DNA of 31,945 nucleotides. Source: Blastocladiella britannica. Its lineage: Eukaryota > Blastocladiomycota > Blastocladiomycetes > Blastocladiales > Blastocladiaceae. Positions 31,826 through 31,945 of the stretch are shown here, piece after piece; within the stretch, counting starts at the first letter, position 1, and the number at the start of each line of letters is the position of its first letter. The position numbers were made by a program, and so were the translations under genes. Under the pieces are notes generated by a model. The model was not told where the DNA came from, searched no databases, and saw only the letters and a list, made by a program, of their open reading frames with translations. The stretch is from NCBI GenBank assembly GCA_025349905.2, contig MU624680.1, positions 1-31,945 on the forward strand. Reading direction: 5' to 3'.

Positions 31826-31945
31826 ATGAAAGTCGGCGCCAAATTTTGCCAACTTCCCACGAATCCGTACAATCAGGTTGATTCTGCTGTCAGGTCCGCG
31901 CCAATGACCCGACTGCATCCTGAGCCGCTGGTCCCAGATCTGAGC
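31826..31945 (+). CDS. Possible 5' end of a gene running off the window
   Basis: An ATG at 31826 opens a frame of 40 codons that stays open to the window edge (starts MKVGAKFCQLPTNPYNQVD). I recognise no family. Its start would be only 27 bp from the divergent PfkB-like kinase start, tight even for this genome, so it could be chance. Confidence 0.25.
   Translation, partial: MKVGAKFCQLPTNPYNQVDSAVRSAPMTRLHPEPLVPDLS

Overview
This window is compact nuclear DNA from a eukaryote. It holds 15 well-supported spliced protein genes, a cluster of truncated BTB-domain genes, one intron-containing tRNA gene, and one gene-poor island with retroelement debris. Exons are GC-rich. Introns are short (mostly 53-64 bp, up to about 79), AT-rich GT...AG introns; I could place about 47 of them with consistent reading phase. 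Intergenic gaps are often under 100 bp. The gene set points to an early-diverging zoosporic (flagellated) fungus or close relative such as an aphelid. RTT106 and the EAF6 and RPC31 types are typical of fungi, while ARMC9 is a cilium/basal-body gene lost from non-flagellated fungi, and exportin-4, WDR89 and dynactin p27 are animal-like. The lineage is an inference; the window has no marker gene such as rRNA.

Layout. 133-3696: EAF6 (NuA4 acetyltransferase subunit), NDUFA2 (complex I), RTT106 (histone chaperone, minus strand), DCTN6 (dynactin). 3826-9992: an UNC-93-like membrane protein, triosephosphate isomerase, exportin-4. 10026-13301, minus strand: a CHMP2-like ESCRT-III protein with an unusual C-terminal extension, then three head-to-tail 5'-truncated BTB (partly MATH-BTB) copies. 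13377-17078: a possible Pex24/Pex30-family membrane protein, an unrecognised 373-residue protein (minus) and RNA polymerase III subunit RPC31. 17079-20742: a gene-poor island with a broken endonuclease domain of the LINE type, hairpin repeats and tRNA-Ile(UAU). 20743-31798: WDR89, a cyclic-nucleotide phosphodiesterase, ARMC9 (minus, 11 exons), a short-chain dehydrogenase, and a PfkB-family sugar kinase (minus, 8 exons). A possible gene start runs off the right edge.

The genes are mostly unrelated housekeeping functions (chromatin, mitochondria, transport, glycolysis), as expected in a eukaryotic chromosome; I see no operon-like system. The features most worth a second look are the ARMC9 gene with its 11-nt microexon, the truncated BTB cluster, the CHMP2-like protein with a possible frameshift and novel tail, the large insertions inside the phosphodiesterase and PfkB catalytic domains, and the hairpin repeats of the island.
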